This document shows positions 7,559-13,999 of a stretch of DNA of 18,418 bases, piece by piece. The DNA is from Pseudomonadota bacterium (GTDB lineage Bacteria; Pseudomonadota; Alphaproteobacteria; Acetobacterales; Acetobacteraceae): NCBI GenBank assembly GCA_023390705.1, contig JAEWCI010000435.1, positions 1 to 18,418 on the forward strand, read 5' to 3'. Positions within the stretch are counted from its first letter, which is position 1; each line of letters begins with the position of its first letter. The notes under the pieces are model-generated. The model was given only the letters and a program-made list of their open reading frames with translations. It was not told the DNA's origin and did no database searches. The translations under genes and the position numbers were made by a program.

Positions 7559-8647
7559 TCATGCTGTGCGGATCTCCGTCCCGCGCAGCGCATGCAGGAC
7601 AAGAAGTGCTGCGGTGAGCACAAGGACAGCGGTTGCCTGGTGCAGGGTGCCCAGCCAGACCGGGACGACCAGCAACAGGGTTGCGACGCCAAGCCCGTAC
7701 TGGAGGGCGACGGCGGCGGCGAGGCCAAGGCAACAGCGTCGCGCCAGGCTTTGCGGCAGCCGGCGCCAGGCGAGAATGGCAAGGCCCGAGGTTGCCAGCA
7801 GGGCAAGGCTGGCCAGCAGGCGATGATTGAACTGAACCGCGGCGATGTTCTCGGTCAGATTACGCCAGAACGGCGTCTGCGCCGCGTAGCCGGATGGCAC
7901 CAGTTGCCCGTCCATCAGCGGGAAGCTGTTGTAGGCCAGCCCTGCCCGCAGCCCCGCCACGAAGCCTCCCGCCAGCATGGCGGCTACCAGAAGCCAGGTT
8001 GTCGCCTTCGCCCAGCGCCTCAGCGATACGCGCGCCGCAGGCAATGCCTCCGGCCGTGGCCGGAGGAGATCAAGGGCGGTCCAGAGGATGGCGGCATAGA
8101 GGAGCAGGGCGAGGCCCAGATGCACGACCAGGCGATAGGGCGATACGGCGGTGCGGTCGGCTTCGAACCCCGAAGCGACCATGAACCACCCGACGGCTCC
8201 CTGCATGCCGCCCAGCAGGAACAGCCCCAGAAGCCGCGGAAGCAGGGGCCGGGGCACCCGGCCCCGTATCCAGAACCACAGGAATGGCAGCAGATAGGCC
8301 AGGCCGATCAGCCGCCCCCAAAGCCGGTGCACCCATTCGAGCCAGAAGATCTGCTTGAAACCTTCAAGCCCGAAGCCTTGGTTCACCAGGGCGTATTGCG
8401 GAATCGCACGATACAGATCGAAAAGCCGCTGCCACTCGGCCTCGCTCAGCGGTGGCAAGGCCCCCGCCAGCGGCGCCCATTCCATGATGGAGAGGCCGGA
8501 ACCGGTCAGCCTTGTGGCGCCACCGATGGCGATCATGACCCAGATCATGCCGGCAACCAGCATCAGCCAGCGGACGATCGCGGTCTTGCCGCCGCGCTCA
8601 TCGAGCGCCCTGGAAGGAATGCCGGGAGGGGATGTGTCGAAGGGCAT
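7559..8647 (-). CDS. ctaA: Heme A synthase (COX15/CtaA family)
   Basis: An inner-membrane enzyme that converts heme O to heme A for aa3-type cytochrome oxidases. The 362-residue product has roughly eight hydrophobic helices, in keeping with the family. Its four heme-ligand histidines sit in typical contexts: H107 (EWVHRLWGR), H176 (LVVHLGLAL), H275 (QFNHRLLA) and H336 (GTLHQATAV). GATRLTGSGLS near residue 45 and YNSFPLMDG near 240 are further signatures of the COX15-type (class 2) branch. I chose the ATG at 8647 because it gives family length; the frame continues upstream to 9193, but that part is antisense to the glycosyltransferase and not family-like. No strong Shine-Dalgarno is visible. 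No oxidase subunit genes are nearby. It is the likely first gene of a ctaA-kinase-tldD unit. Confidence 0.96.
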   Translation of the reverse strand: MPFDTSPPGIPSRALDERGGKTAIVRWLMLVAGMIWVMIAIGGATRLTGSGLSIMEWAPLAGALPPLSEAEWQRLFDLYRAIPQYALVNQGFGLEGFKQIFWLEWVHRLWGRLIGLAYLLPFLWFWIRGRVPRPLLPRLLGLFLLGGMQGAVGWFMVASGFEADRTAVSPYRLVVHLGLALLLYAAILWTALDLLRPRPEALPAARVSLRRWAKATTWLLVAAMLAGGFVAGLRAGLAYNSFPLMDGQLVPSGYAAQTPFWRNLTENIAAVQFNHRLLASLALLATSGLAILAWRRLPQSLARRCCLGLAAAVALQYGLGVATLLLVVPVWLGTLHQATAVLVLTAALLVLHALRGTEIRTA

Positions 8648-8737
8648 GAGGGGCAATATACGGTTGCGGGACCGGGCTTGCAGCCCTTGGTAGCATGGGC
8701 GCTTGCCCGCTTCGCCGCTGGCTGCTACCCGCCCGGC

Positions 8738-9532
8738 ATGCCCGCCACCCCCGTTGCAGCGCCAGCCGGAGCTGGCTTGGCCGTTGAGCCAGGCCGTGCC
8801 GTCGCTGATCCCGGGGCCGCGCCCCTGCTGTCCGTCGTGGTTCCGGTCCGCAACGAGGCCCCCAATATCGGGCCCCTGGTCGCCGAGATCGAGGCAGCGC
8901 TCCCCGAGGTGCCGCATGAGATCGTTTACGTGGATGACGGTTCGACGGACGCCACTGCGGCCGAACTGGCCCTTGCGGCTGAAAAGGCTCCTCTGCGGTC
9001 GCTGCGGCACCGCTCCAGTTGCGGGCAGTCGGCGGCCATCGTCACCGGGGTGAAGGCGGCGCGCGGCATATGGATCGCGACACTGGACGGGGACGGCCAG
9101 AACGACCCGGCTGATATTCCCCGCCTTCTGGAACGCGCCCTGGCCGCGGCCGCGGCGGGCCACCGGCCACTGATCGCCGGGCACCGGACCCACCGGCAGG
9201 ATTCATGGATCAAGCGGCGGTCCAGCCGGATCGCCAACCGGTTCCGCGCGAGGTTGCTGGGCGACGCGACGCCGGATACCGGCTGCGGCCTGAAGGTGTT
9301 TCCGCGCGATCTCTTCCTCGAACTCCCTCATTTCGACCATATGCACCGCTACCTGCCGGCGCTGGTGCTGCGCCAGGGCGGAGTGGTGATGAGCGAACCG
9401 GTCAATCATCGCCCGCGGCTGCGTGGCAGCTCCAATTACGGCACGCTGGACCGGCTCGCGGTGGCGGTCTTCGATCTCATCGGCATGATCTGGCTGCAGA
9501 GACGCTGGAAGCGGCCGGTGGTGGAGCCGTGA
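8738..9532 (+). CDS. Family 2 glycosyltransferase, dolichol-phosphate-mannose-synthase type
   Basis: The fold is GT-A. LLSVVVPVRNEAPNI opens the nucleotide-binding domain. VDDGSTD carries D66 and D67, and DGDGQNDP carries D117 and D119, the metal- and nucleotide-binding acidic residues. SSCGQSAAIVTG is typical of DPM1/ArnC-like enzymes that load a sugar onto a polyprenyl phosphate. The 264-residue protein lacks the two C-terminal membrane helices of GtrB-type enzymes but ends in an amphipathic or hydrophobic segment (around VAVFDLIGMIWLQ) that may touch the membrane. The ATG at 8738 is the best start by length, but no Shine-Dalgarno precedes it. The 90-bp gap to divergent ctaA (8648-8737) must hold both promoters; none was convincing. 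The next gene overlaps by 4 nt, so the two are probably translationally coupled. Sugar and acceptor are unknown. Confidence 0.9.
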   Translation: MPATPVAAPAGAGLAVEPGRAVADPGAAPLLSVVVPVRNEAPNIGPLVAEIEAALPEVPHEIVYVDDGSTDATAAELALAAEKAPLRSLRHRSSCGQSAAIVTGVKAARGIWIATLDGDGQNDPADIPRLLERALAAAAAGHRPLIAGHRTHRQDSWIKRRSSRIANRFRARLLGDATPDTGCGLKVFPRDLFLELPHFDHMHRYLPALVLRQGGVVMSEPVNHRPRLRGSSNYGTLDRLAVAVFDLIGMIWLQRRWKRPVVEP

Positions 9533-10248
9533 GCCACGCTCCCGCGCCGGACGGCCTCTCGGCGCGGCGGGGGCGGGCACTCCTGCAACTGGCGATGCTG
9601 GTCCTTGGGTTGGTTGCCGGCGGGGTGGTGATGCGCAGCCTGGGCGCCGCCCCCGGCACGGAATGGGTGGACCGCTTCGTGCTGGGGCAGGGGCCGCTGG
9701 GCGAAGCGATCTTCCTCCTCGGCGGGGCGGTAGCGACCGCGGCTGGCGTGCCCCGGCAGGCCGTGGCCTTTCTCGGCGGTTACGCCTTCGGCGCCGCGCT
9801 CGGCAGCATGCTTTCGGTATTGGCCACCCTGGTCGGCTGCGCCATCTCCTTCGGCTGGGCCCGGCTGGTGGCGCGCGACTGGGCAGCACGGCGGCTGTCC
9901 GGCCGCTTCGGCCGGGGACTGCGCGCCTTGCGGGATATCCTGCTCGAAAGCCCATTCAGGGCCACCCTGGCGCTGCGGCTGCTGCCAGTGGGCAACAATC
10001 TGGCGTTGAACCTGCTGGCGGGCATGGCGGGCGTGGCTTTCCTGCCTTTCCTGGCAGGCTCCGCCCTTGGCTACCTGCCGCAGACCGTCATTTTCGCTCT
10101 TCTTGGCAAGGGGGTGCGGGTGGACGGCGCCTGGCAACTGGCCCTCTCGGCCCTGTTGCTGGCAATTTCGCTGATCATCGGGTTCTGGCTGCTGCGGCGG
10201 CACCGCGTGGCCCGGGCGCTGGATGCCGAAGCACCGCCGCAGCTTTGA
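9529..10248 (+). CDS. VTT-domain membrane protein (TVP38/TMEM64, DedA-like)
   Basis: A polytopic inner-membrane protein of 239 residues. After a short polar N-terminus there is a helix near 20-40, then the VTT core (from about GGAVATAAGVPRQAVAFLGG). The core ends in the family signature LRLLPVGNNLALNLLAGMAG, with the following G-Y-L-P turn, and a last helix lies near the C-terminus. Relatives of this superfamily (DedA, TVP38, TMEM41B) are implicated in lipid scrambling or undecaprenyl-phosphate recycling; that is family knowledge, not shown here. The GTG start overlaps the glycosyltransferase stop as GTGA, which fixes the start and implies coupling. A role in handling the lipid carrier of the upstream glycosyltransferase is a reasonable inference. 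Confidence 0.9.
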   Translation: MSHAPAPDGLSARRGRALLQLAMLVLGLVAGGVVMRSLGAAPGTEWVDRFVLGQGPLGEAIFLLGGAVATAAGVPRQAVAFLGGYAFGAALGSMLSVLATLVGCAISFGWARLVARDWAARRLSGRFGRGLRALRDILLESPFRATLALRLLPVGNNLALNLLAGMAGVAFLPFLAGSALGYLPQTVIFALLGKGVRVDGAWQLALSALLLAISLIIGFWLLRRHRVARALDAEAPPQL

Positions 10249-10301
10249 CGGCCCCCGGGCGGCCAGGACATCGCCCGGACCAGGATCGGGAGGACACCAA
10301 T

Positions 10302-11339
10302 ATGGCCAACCAGCTTCTGCCGACGACCGTGGTGGGCAGCTACCCGCAGCCCGACTGGCTCGTGAACCGGGACATCCTGCTGGGCCGGCTGGTGCCCAGG
10401 GTGCATGCGCATGAAATCTGGCGCATCCCGCCGGAATGGCTTGAGCAGGCGCAGGACGATGCCACCATCCTGGCGATCCGCGACATGGAGCGGGCCGGGA
10501 TCGACATCATCACCGATGGCGAGATCAGGCGGGAAAGCTATTCCAACCGCTTCGCCCTGGCGCTTGAGGGCATTGACGCCGTGCATCCCGCCGAGATCAC
10601 CAGCCGCGGCGGCAAGACGACCCAGGTGCCGCGGGTGACCGGCCCCATCCGCTGGACCGGTCCGGTGGAGCAGCGCGATGTCGCCTTCCTCCGCGCCAAC
10701 ACCGACCGGCAGATCAAGATCACGCTGCCGGGGCCTTTTACCTTGTCGCAACAGGTCGTGGACGAGCACTACCGGGACGAGGAGGCGGTGGCGCTGGCCT
10801 ATGCCGATGCCGTGGCGCAGGAGGCGCTCTGCCTGAAGGAGGCCGGCGCGGACGTGATCCAGTTGGACGAACCCTGGCTGCAGGCCCGGCCGGAGGCAGC
10901 GATGCGCTACGGGGTGAAGGCCATCAACCGCGCGCTGCGCGACGTGCCCGGCGCGACCGTGGTGCACCTGTGTTTCGGCTACGCCCATCAGGTGAAGGAC
11001 AAGCCCAGTTCCGGCTATTCCTTCCTGCCGCAACTGGCCGACAGCATCGCGCAGCAGATATCGATCGAGGCGGCGCAGCCGAAGCTGGATCTCGGGGTCC
11101 TGAAGGATCTGTCGAACAAGACCATCCTGCTCGGGGTCCTGGACATGGGCACCGAGGCGGTGGAGACGGCGGAGGAGGTGGCGGCACGCATCCGTGCGGG
11201 CCTGCGGTACATGCCTGCCGGGCAACTGGTGCCGGCACCGGATTGCGGCATGAAGTATCTTCCGCGCGGCCGCGCCTTCGGCAAGCTGGAGGCCCTTGCC
11301 AAGGGAGCCGCCATCGTGCGGCGAGAACTGACCGGTTGA
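10302..11339 (+). CDS. One-domain MetE-type (cobalamin-independent methionine synthase family) methyltransferase
   Basis: The 345-residue product corresponds to the C-terminal catalytic barrel of MetE (about 750 aa) without its N-terminal half. It opens with LLPTTVVGSYPQP, typical of the family. Likely zinc ligands by alignment to MetE are H222 and C224 (VVHLCFG), E256 (ISIEA) and C315 (PDCGMK). Such short proteins include archaeal-type and folate-independent methionine synthases (MesA-D) and coenzyme M-type alkyltransferases, so the methyl donor and acceptor cannot be assigned; homocysteine is the default guess. The ATG at 10302 follows a clear Shine-Dalgarno, GGGAGGA (10288-10294), 7 nt away. 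It lies 53 nt after the VTT gene on the same strand, so it could be co-transcribed, although no functional link is evident. Confidence 0.88.
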   Translation: MANQLLPTTVVGSYPQPDWLVNRDILLGRLVPRVHAHEIWRIPPEWLEQAQDDATILAIRDMERAGIDIITDGEIRRESYSNRFALALEGIDAVHPAEITSRGGKTTQVPRVTGPIRWTGPVEQRDVAFLRANTDRQIKITLPGPFTLSQQVVDEHYRDEEAVALAYADAVAQEALCLKEAGADVIQLDEPWLQARPEAAMRYGVKAINRALRDVPGATVVHLCFGYAHQVKDKPSSGYSFLPQLADSIAQQISIEAAQPKLDLGVLKDLSNKTILLGVLDMGTEAVETAEEVAARIRAGLRYMPAGQLVPAPDCGMKYLPRGRAFGKLEALAKGAAIVRRELTG

Positions 11340-11402
11340 GGTTGGCGCAACGCGGGTGGCGACAGAAGCAGGGCACCCTCGCCCGTTCAAGGCGCTCGGA
11401 TA

Positions 11403-11439
11403 GCACCGCGAATTTCGGTGCCCGCCGCCTCCGCGGAGG
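11403..11439. terminator. Paired inverted repeats between convergent genes
   Basis: Two dyads occupy the 108-bp gap between the MetE-like gene (+) and the small membrane-protein gene (-). The first is GCACCG-CGAATTT-CGGTGC (11403-11421). The second is the perfect palindrome CCTCCGCGGAGG (11428-11439), followed by ATCTTT on the plus strand. The location fits a bidirectional terminator. The T-tract is poor, so confidence is moderate. Confidence 0.45.
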
Positions 11440-11447
11440 ATCTTTGC

Positions 11448-11840
11448 CTAGCGCCTGTCCGGCCAATCCAGTCGCGGTTCGGTGCGGCCTGACCGGGGGG
11501 GCGGCTCCGGCCAGGCAGCCGGGGGCGGCACCGGCGGCGCCGAGCGTACCGGTGGCTCCGGCGCCACGACCCTGCGGCTGCCGGGAGGCTCGACCCAATC
11601 CTCGCTTAACGGACGGCGCGGGTGATCGGCAAGCCGCAACGAAAGATTGCGGATCTCCGCCTGAACCTCGTCGAGCTGGGCTTCGAGACCTTCCATTCGG
11701 CCTTTCAGGCCAAAGACGCTGAACGGCATCATCAGATAGGCCAGTGCCGTCAGCAGCAGAACCAACAGCGCCAGCAGGCCCGTCCATTCCGGCAGGCCCG
11801 GAATGGCAAGGCGTGCGGCCAGGTCCTGCAACGCGCTCAT
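11448..11840 (-). CDS. Small single-pass membrane protein with coiled coil and proline-rich tail
   Basis: I do not recognise a family for this 130-residue protein. From the N-terminus it has a short amphipathic stretch and one strong hydrophobic helix (about 20-40, LLALLVLLLTALAYLMM). A charged heptad-like segment follows (about 47-72, MEGLEAQLDEVQAEIRNLSLRL) that should form a coiled coil, then a tail rich in proline and arginine. It is most likely a membrane-anchored dimer with a cytosolic or periplasmic flexible tail. The ATG at 11840 has a good Shine-Dalgarno (AAGGAAG) that abuts the moaA stop, only 11 nt upstream, so it is almost certainly expressed from the moaA transcript. A role in molybdenum cofactor synthesis is possible from position only. 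Base composition resembles its neighbours. Confidence 0.78.
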   Translation of the reverse strand: MSALQDLAARLAIPGLPEWTGLLALLVLLLTALAYLMMPFSVFGLKGRMEGLEAQLDEVQAEIRNLSLRLADHPRRPLSEDWVEPPGSRRVVAPEPPVRSAPPVPPPAAWPEPPPRSGRTEPRLDWPDRR

Positions 11841-11851
11841 GATATCTTCCT

Positions 11852-12844
11852 TTAACCGCCCGTCACGCTCATGTGCCGGGCCAGGGCCGGGCGGTTCTGG
11901 CGGCGGTCGATCACGAAGTCATGCCCTTTCGGCTTGCGGCTGATGGCATCCAGGATCGCCTCCCGCAGTCCCTCCTCATTGATGGCGGGATCGCGCAAGG
12001 GGCGCCGGAGGTCGGCCGCATCCTCCTGCCCGAGGCACATATATAGCGTTCCGGTGCAGGTAAGCCGCACACGGTTGCAGGATTCGCAGAAGTTATGCGT
12101 CATTGGCGTAATGAAGCCGAGCCGCCGTCCTGTTTCCTTCACGTGGAAATAACGTGCGGGGCCGCCGGTGCTGTAATCGGTTGCCTCCAGGGTCCAGTTC
12201 TGCCTGATGCGTGAGCGTACCACCGAGAGCGGCAGATACTGATCGGTCCGGTCGCCGGTGATCTCGCCAAGAGGCATGGTTTCGATCAGCGTCAGGTCGA
12301 AGCCATGCTCACCGCACCAGGCGAGCAGGCGGTCGTATTCGCCATCATTGATGCCCTTCAGGGCCACGGCGTTGATCTTCACCTCGAGGCCGGCCGCCTT
12401 GGCGGCAAAGATGCCGTCGAGAACCTGCTCCAGCCTGCCCCACCGGGTGACGCTGGCGAATACCGTCGGGTCCAGGGTATCGAGCGAAACATTGATGCGG
12501 CGCACGCCGGCAGCGAAGAGTTCTGCGGAATGTTTCGCTAATTGCGTGCCGTTGGTGGTGACCGTGAGTTCCTTGAGGCCACCACCTCCGAGCCTGCTGC
12601 CCAGGCTGCGGAACAGGCTCATGACATTCCGCCGGACCAGCGGTTCGCCACCTGTCAGGCGGATCTTCTCAATGCCCAGGCCGATGAAGGTGCCGCACAG
12701 GCGGTCCAACTCCTCAAGGCTGAGGATTTCCGCTTTGGGCAGGAAGGTCATGTCCTCCGCCATGCAGTAGACACAGCGCAGGTCACAACGGTCGGTCACG
12801 GAGACTCGGAGGTAGGAGATCCGCCGGTTGAACGGATCAAGCAT
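11852..12844 (-). CDS. moaA: GTP 3',8-cyclase, molybdenum cofactor biosynthesis protein A
   Basis: A radical S-adenosylmethionine enzyme that makes 3',8-cyclo-GTP, which MoaC then converts to cyclic pyranopterin phosphate, the first intermediate of the molybdopterin pathway. The 330-residue product has the N-terminal cluster motif C20-x3-C24-x2-C27 (CDLRCVYC) and the C-terminal cluster motif C253-x2-C256-x13-C270 (within FCESCNRVRLTC). It also ends in the Gly-Gly needed for activity. SVTDRC and TGGEPLVR are standard. The ATG at 12844 gives the usual MLDPFNRRISYLRVS start; an in-frame ATG at 12937 would add 31 residues with no family support. A weak AAGG lies just upstream. The downstream small membrane protein gene is 11 nt away. 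No moaC, moaE or moeA is in the window. Confidence 0.97.
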   Translation of the reverse strand: MLDPFNRRISYLRVSVTDRCDLRCVYCMAEDMTFLPKAEILSLEELDRLCGTFIGLGIEKIRLTGGEPLVRRNVMSLFRSLGSRLGGGGLKELTVTTNGTQLAKHSAELFAAGVRRINVSLDTLDPTVFASVTRWGRLEQVLDGIFAAKAAGLEVKINAVALKGINDGEYDRLLAWCGEHGFDLTLIETMPLGEITGDRTDQYLPLSVVRSRIRQNWTLEATDYSTGGPARYFHVKETGRRLGFITPMTHNFCESCNRVRLTCTGTLYMCLGQEDAADLRRPLRDPAINEEGLREAILDAISRKPKGHDFVIDRRQNRPALARHMSVTGG

Positions 12845-13035
12845 GAACCTTGTTCTCCCCACAGCCTGGAAAGCCCGATCCCGGCATTTGGTCTTCAACC
12901 CCTGCCTATCGCAAGCCCTCATTCGGGTAAGGTCCACAGGACGGCATCCTGGACGGCACGCAGCCGAAAGCAGGGATCATGCCGAGAACCGGTGAGGGAA
13001 GGAATGTGCGTCAGGACATCGGGCTATCCTAAAAA

Positions 13036-13091
13036 TATTCCAAATAATAGTTCCTGAAGGTCAATATCTTATCTTAATTTATTTGGGAATA
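13036..13091. repeat. Long inverted repeat in the AT-rich gap
   Basis: TATTCCAAATAA (13036-13047) and TTATTTGGGAATA (13079-13091) are reverse complements apart from one extra G, giving a 12-bp stem with a single bulge around a 31-nt loop. At DNA level it could be two half-sites for a dimeric regulator about 43 bp apart. At RNA level it would be a stable stem-loop. Confidence 0.6.
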
Positions 13092-13118
13092 GCTACAGTA
13101 ATTAGCCCATTACTAGCT
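13091..13118. repeat. Hairpin-forming dyad in the AT-rich gap
   Basis: AGCTA (13091-13095) pairs with TAGCT (13114-13118) and GTAAT (13098-13102) pairs with ATTAC (13109-13113), with a 2-nt bulge (CA) on one side and a 6-nt loop TAGCCC. It directly abuts the preceding inverted repeat, sharing base 13091. Seen in the sequence; function unknown. Confidence 0.5.
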
Positions 13119-13166
13119 TAATTTGCTTCGGCCTCGCCCTTTTGTTCTTCAAGATAATCAGTTTAG

Positions 13167-13193
13167 TTTCCCTATAGCCTTAAAATAGGAAAA
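13167..13193. repeat. Imperfect dyad in the AT-rich gap
   Basis: TTTCCCTAT (13167-13175) can pair with ATAGGAAAA (13185-13193) at eight of nine positions around a 9-nt loop. It is the weakest of the inverted repeats in this gap and could be chance in AT-rich DNA. Confidence 0.35.
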
Positions 13194-13210
13194 ATTTCTC
13201 TCATTCTGTG

Positions 13211-13234
13211 GAAAAATCCGGCACTTTCGTGCCG
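13211..13234 (-). terminator. Intrinsic-terminator-shaped hairpin acting on the minus strand
   Basis: CGGCAC (13219-13224) and GTGCCG (13229-13234) form a perfect 6-bp GC-rich stem. On the minus strand the loop is GAAA, a stable GNRA tetraloop, and the stem is followed by GATTTTTCC, a run of five T. That is a good intrinsic terminator shape for leftward transcription, yet no leftward gene lies to its right; the neighbour is chpT on the plus strand. It could end an antisense or small RNA, insulate moaA from leftward read-through, or serve as a leader hairpin of the chpT transcript. Confidence 0.5.
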
Positions 13235-13294
13235 AACGGCGACTCATCACCATTCCTTAACAGAAGTCCCCTAGCTGTCCACACTCCTCCTGAC

Positions 13295-13924
13295 ATGATG
13301 CCGAGCATGATCCTGGACCCCCGCCTGACGCAGTTGCTGTGTGCACGCCTGTGCCATGACCTGGGTGGTGCCGTCGGCACCATAGCCGGCATGCTGGACC
13401 TTCTGGAAAACAGCAATGATGAAGCGTTGGACGTCGCCCGTGATGCTGCCGTGGATTTGCGTCGGCGCCTGAAACTGTATTCAGCCGCATGGGGCCAGAG
13501 TGCCCAGGATATGCGGGCGCCGGAAATTGCTGAACTGCTTGCAGGGGCGCCCGTTGCCGCCCGGGTGCGCTTCCGGATCGAAGCCTTCCTGCCGGTCCGT
13601 CTTCCTGCCTTCGCCGTTCCGATGGTACTGAACGCCGCACTCCTCGCCGCCGAAGCCCTGCCGCGGGGTGGGGCCGTGCATGTCAGCGGCGGCGCCGAAT
13701 CCGGGTTGGCGGTATGGCCCGAAGGCATTGCTGCCGCCTGGCCAGGGGAACTGATTGCAGCTTTGTCCGGCGCCGACATGGAACAGATGATCGCAGACGG
13801 CCCGCGCCGGGCGCTGGTGCCATGGCTGCTGGCCCTGGTGGTGCAGGCTGGCTGGGATGCATCACTGGGCCTCGGTGCCGGTCAGGGTGTTGCGCCCCTC
13901 CTGATGATGCCCGGACGCGGCTGA
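13295..13924 (+). CDS. chpT: ChpT-type histidine phosphotransferase
   Basis: The 209-residue protein opens with LTQLLCARLCHDLGGAVGTIAGMLDLLE. Its H-D-L-x-x-x-x-G block, with H21 as the expected phospho-acceptor, is the signature of the ChpT/HPTransfase family. These dimeric proteins resemble a histidine kinase dimerisation domain plus a degenerate ATPase-like domain, and in Caulobacter pass phosphate from CckA to CtrA and CpdR. The ATP-binding boxes are absent here, as expected. The start is uncertain: ATGs at 13295, 13298 and 13307 all lack a Shine-Dalgarno. A GTG at 13208 would add 29 residues over the hairpin region without family support. It lies 75 nt before cheA on the same strand, suggesting that it serves the chemotaxis relay rather than, or besides, the CckA-CtrA pathway. 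Confidence 0.82.
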   Translation: MMPSMILDPRLTQLLCARLCHDLGGAVGTIAGMLDLLENSNDEALDVARDAAVDLRRRLKLYSAAWGQSAQDMRAPEIAELLAGAPVAARVRFRIEAFLPVRLPAFAVPMVLNAALLAAEALPRGGAVHVSGGAESGLAVWPEGIAAAWPGELIAALSGADMEQMIADGPRRALVPWLLALVVQAGWDASLGLGAGQGVAPLLMMPGRG

Positions 13925-13999
13925 GCATTCCGCCCACGGCTTTACCGTTTCTTCGTTGGCTTCACCTCAACCTTGCGCGGATCAGCGCGAGGCACTGCC

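Larger units (their letters stand above)
12845..13294. other. Non-coding divergent intergenic region with AT-rich core
   Basis: This 450-bp gap separates moaA (-) from chpT (+). Bases 12845-13028 have ordinary GC content; I see no gene there and no recognisable Moco riboswitch. Bases 13029-13200 fall to about one-third G+C by hand count, far below the rest of the window, and all six frames are broken by stops. The core carries several inverted repeats, listed separately. It must contain the promoters for both flanking units; a TTGACC at 13059-13064 on the minus strand (read as GGTCAA on the plus) is a possible -35 for moaA, without a good -10. No CtrA site of the TTAA-N7-TTAA form was found. 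Confidence 0.7.

Noticed and set aside
5209..7617. 802-codon open frame on the plus strand.
   Set aside because: It is antisense to the PAS kinase; its apparent repeats mirror the kinase's PAS repeats.
12845..12937. N-terminal extension of MoaA to an ATG at 12937.
   Set aside because: The added 31 residues are unlike any MoaA, and the start at 12844 gives the family's usual length and first residues.
12845..13060. Moco riboswitch in the moaA leader.
   Set aside because: No arrangement resembling the conserved Moco RNA core was seen on the minus strand, although I cannot fold the sequence.
13029..13206. AT-rich island as an insertion sequence remnant or CRISPR leader.
   Set aside because: No transposase fragment, terminal repeats with target duplication, or repeat-spacer pattern is present; only local stem-loops are seen.
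13070..13265. CtrA binding sites before chpT.
   Set aside because: TTAA occurs at 13074, 13118, 13180 and 13257, but no pair has the 7-nt spacing; only a TTAAC half-site at 13257 remains.
13208..13294. GTG start giving ChpT 29 more residues.
   Set aside because: There is no ribosome-binding site, the stretch covers a terminator-like hairpin, and the residues have no family support.
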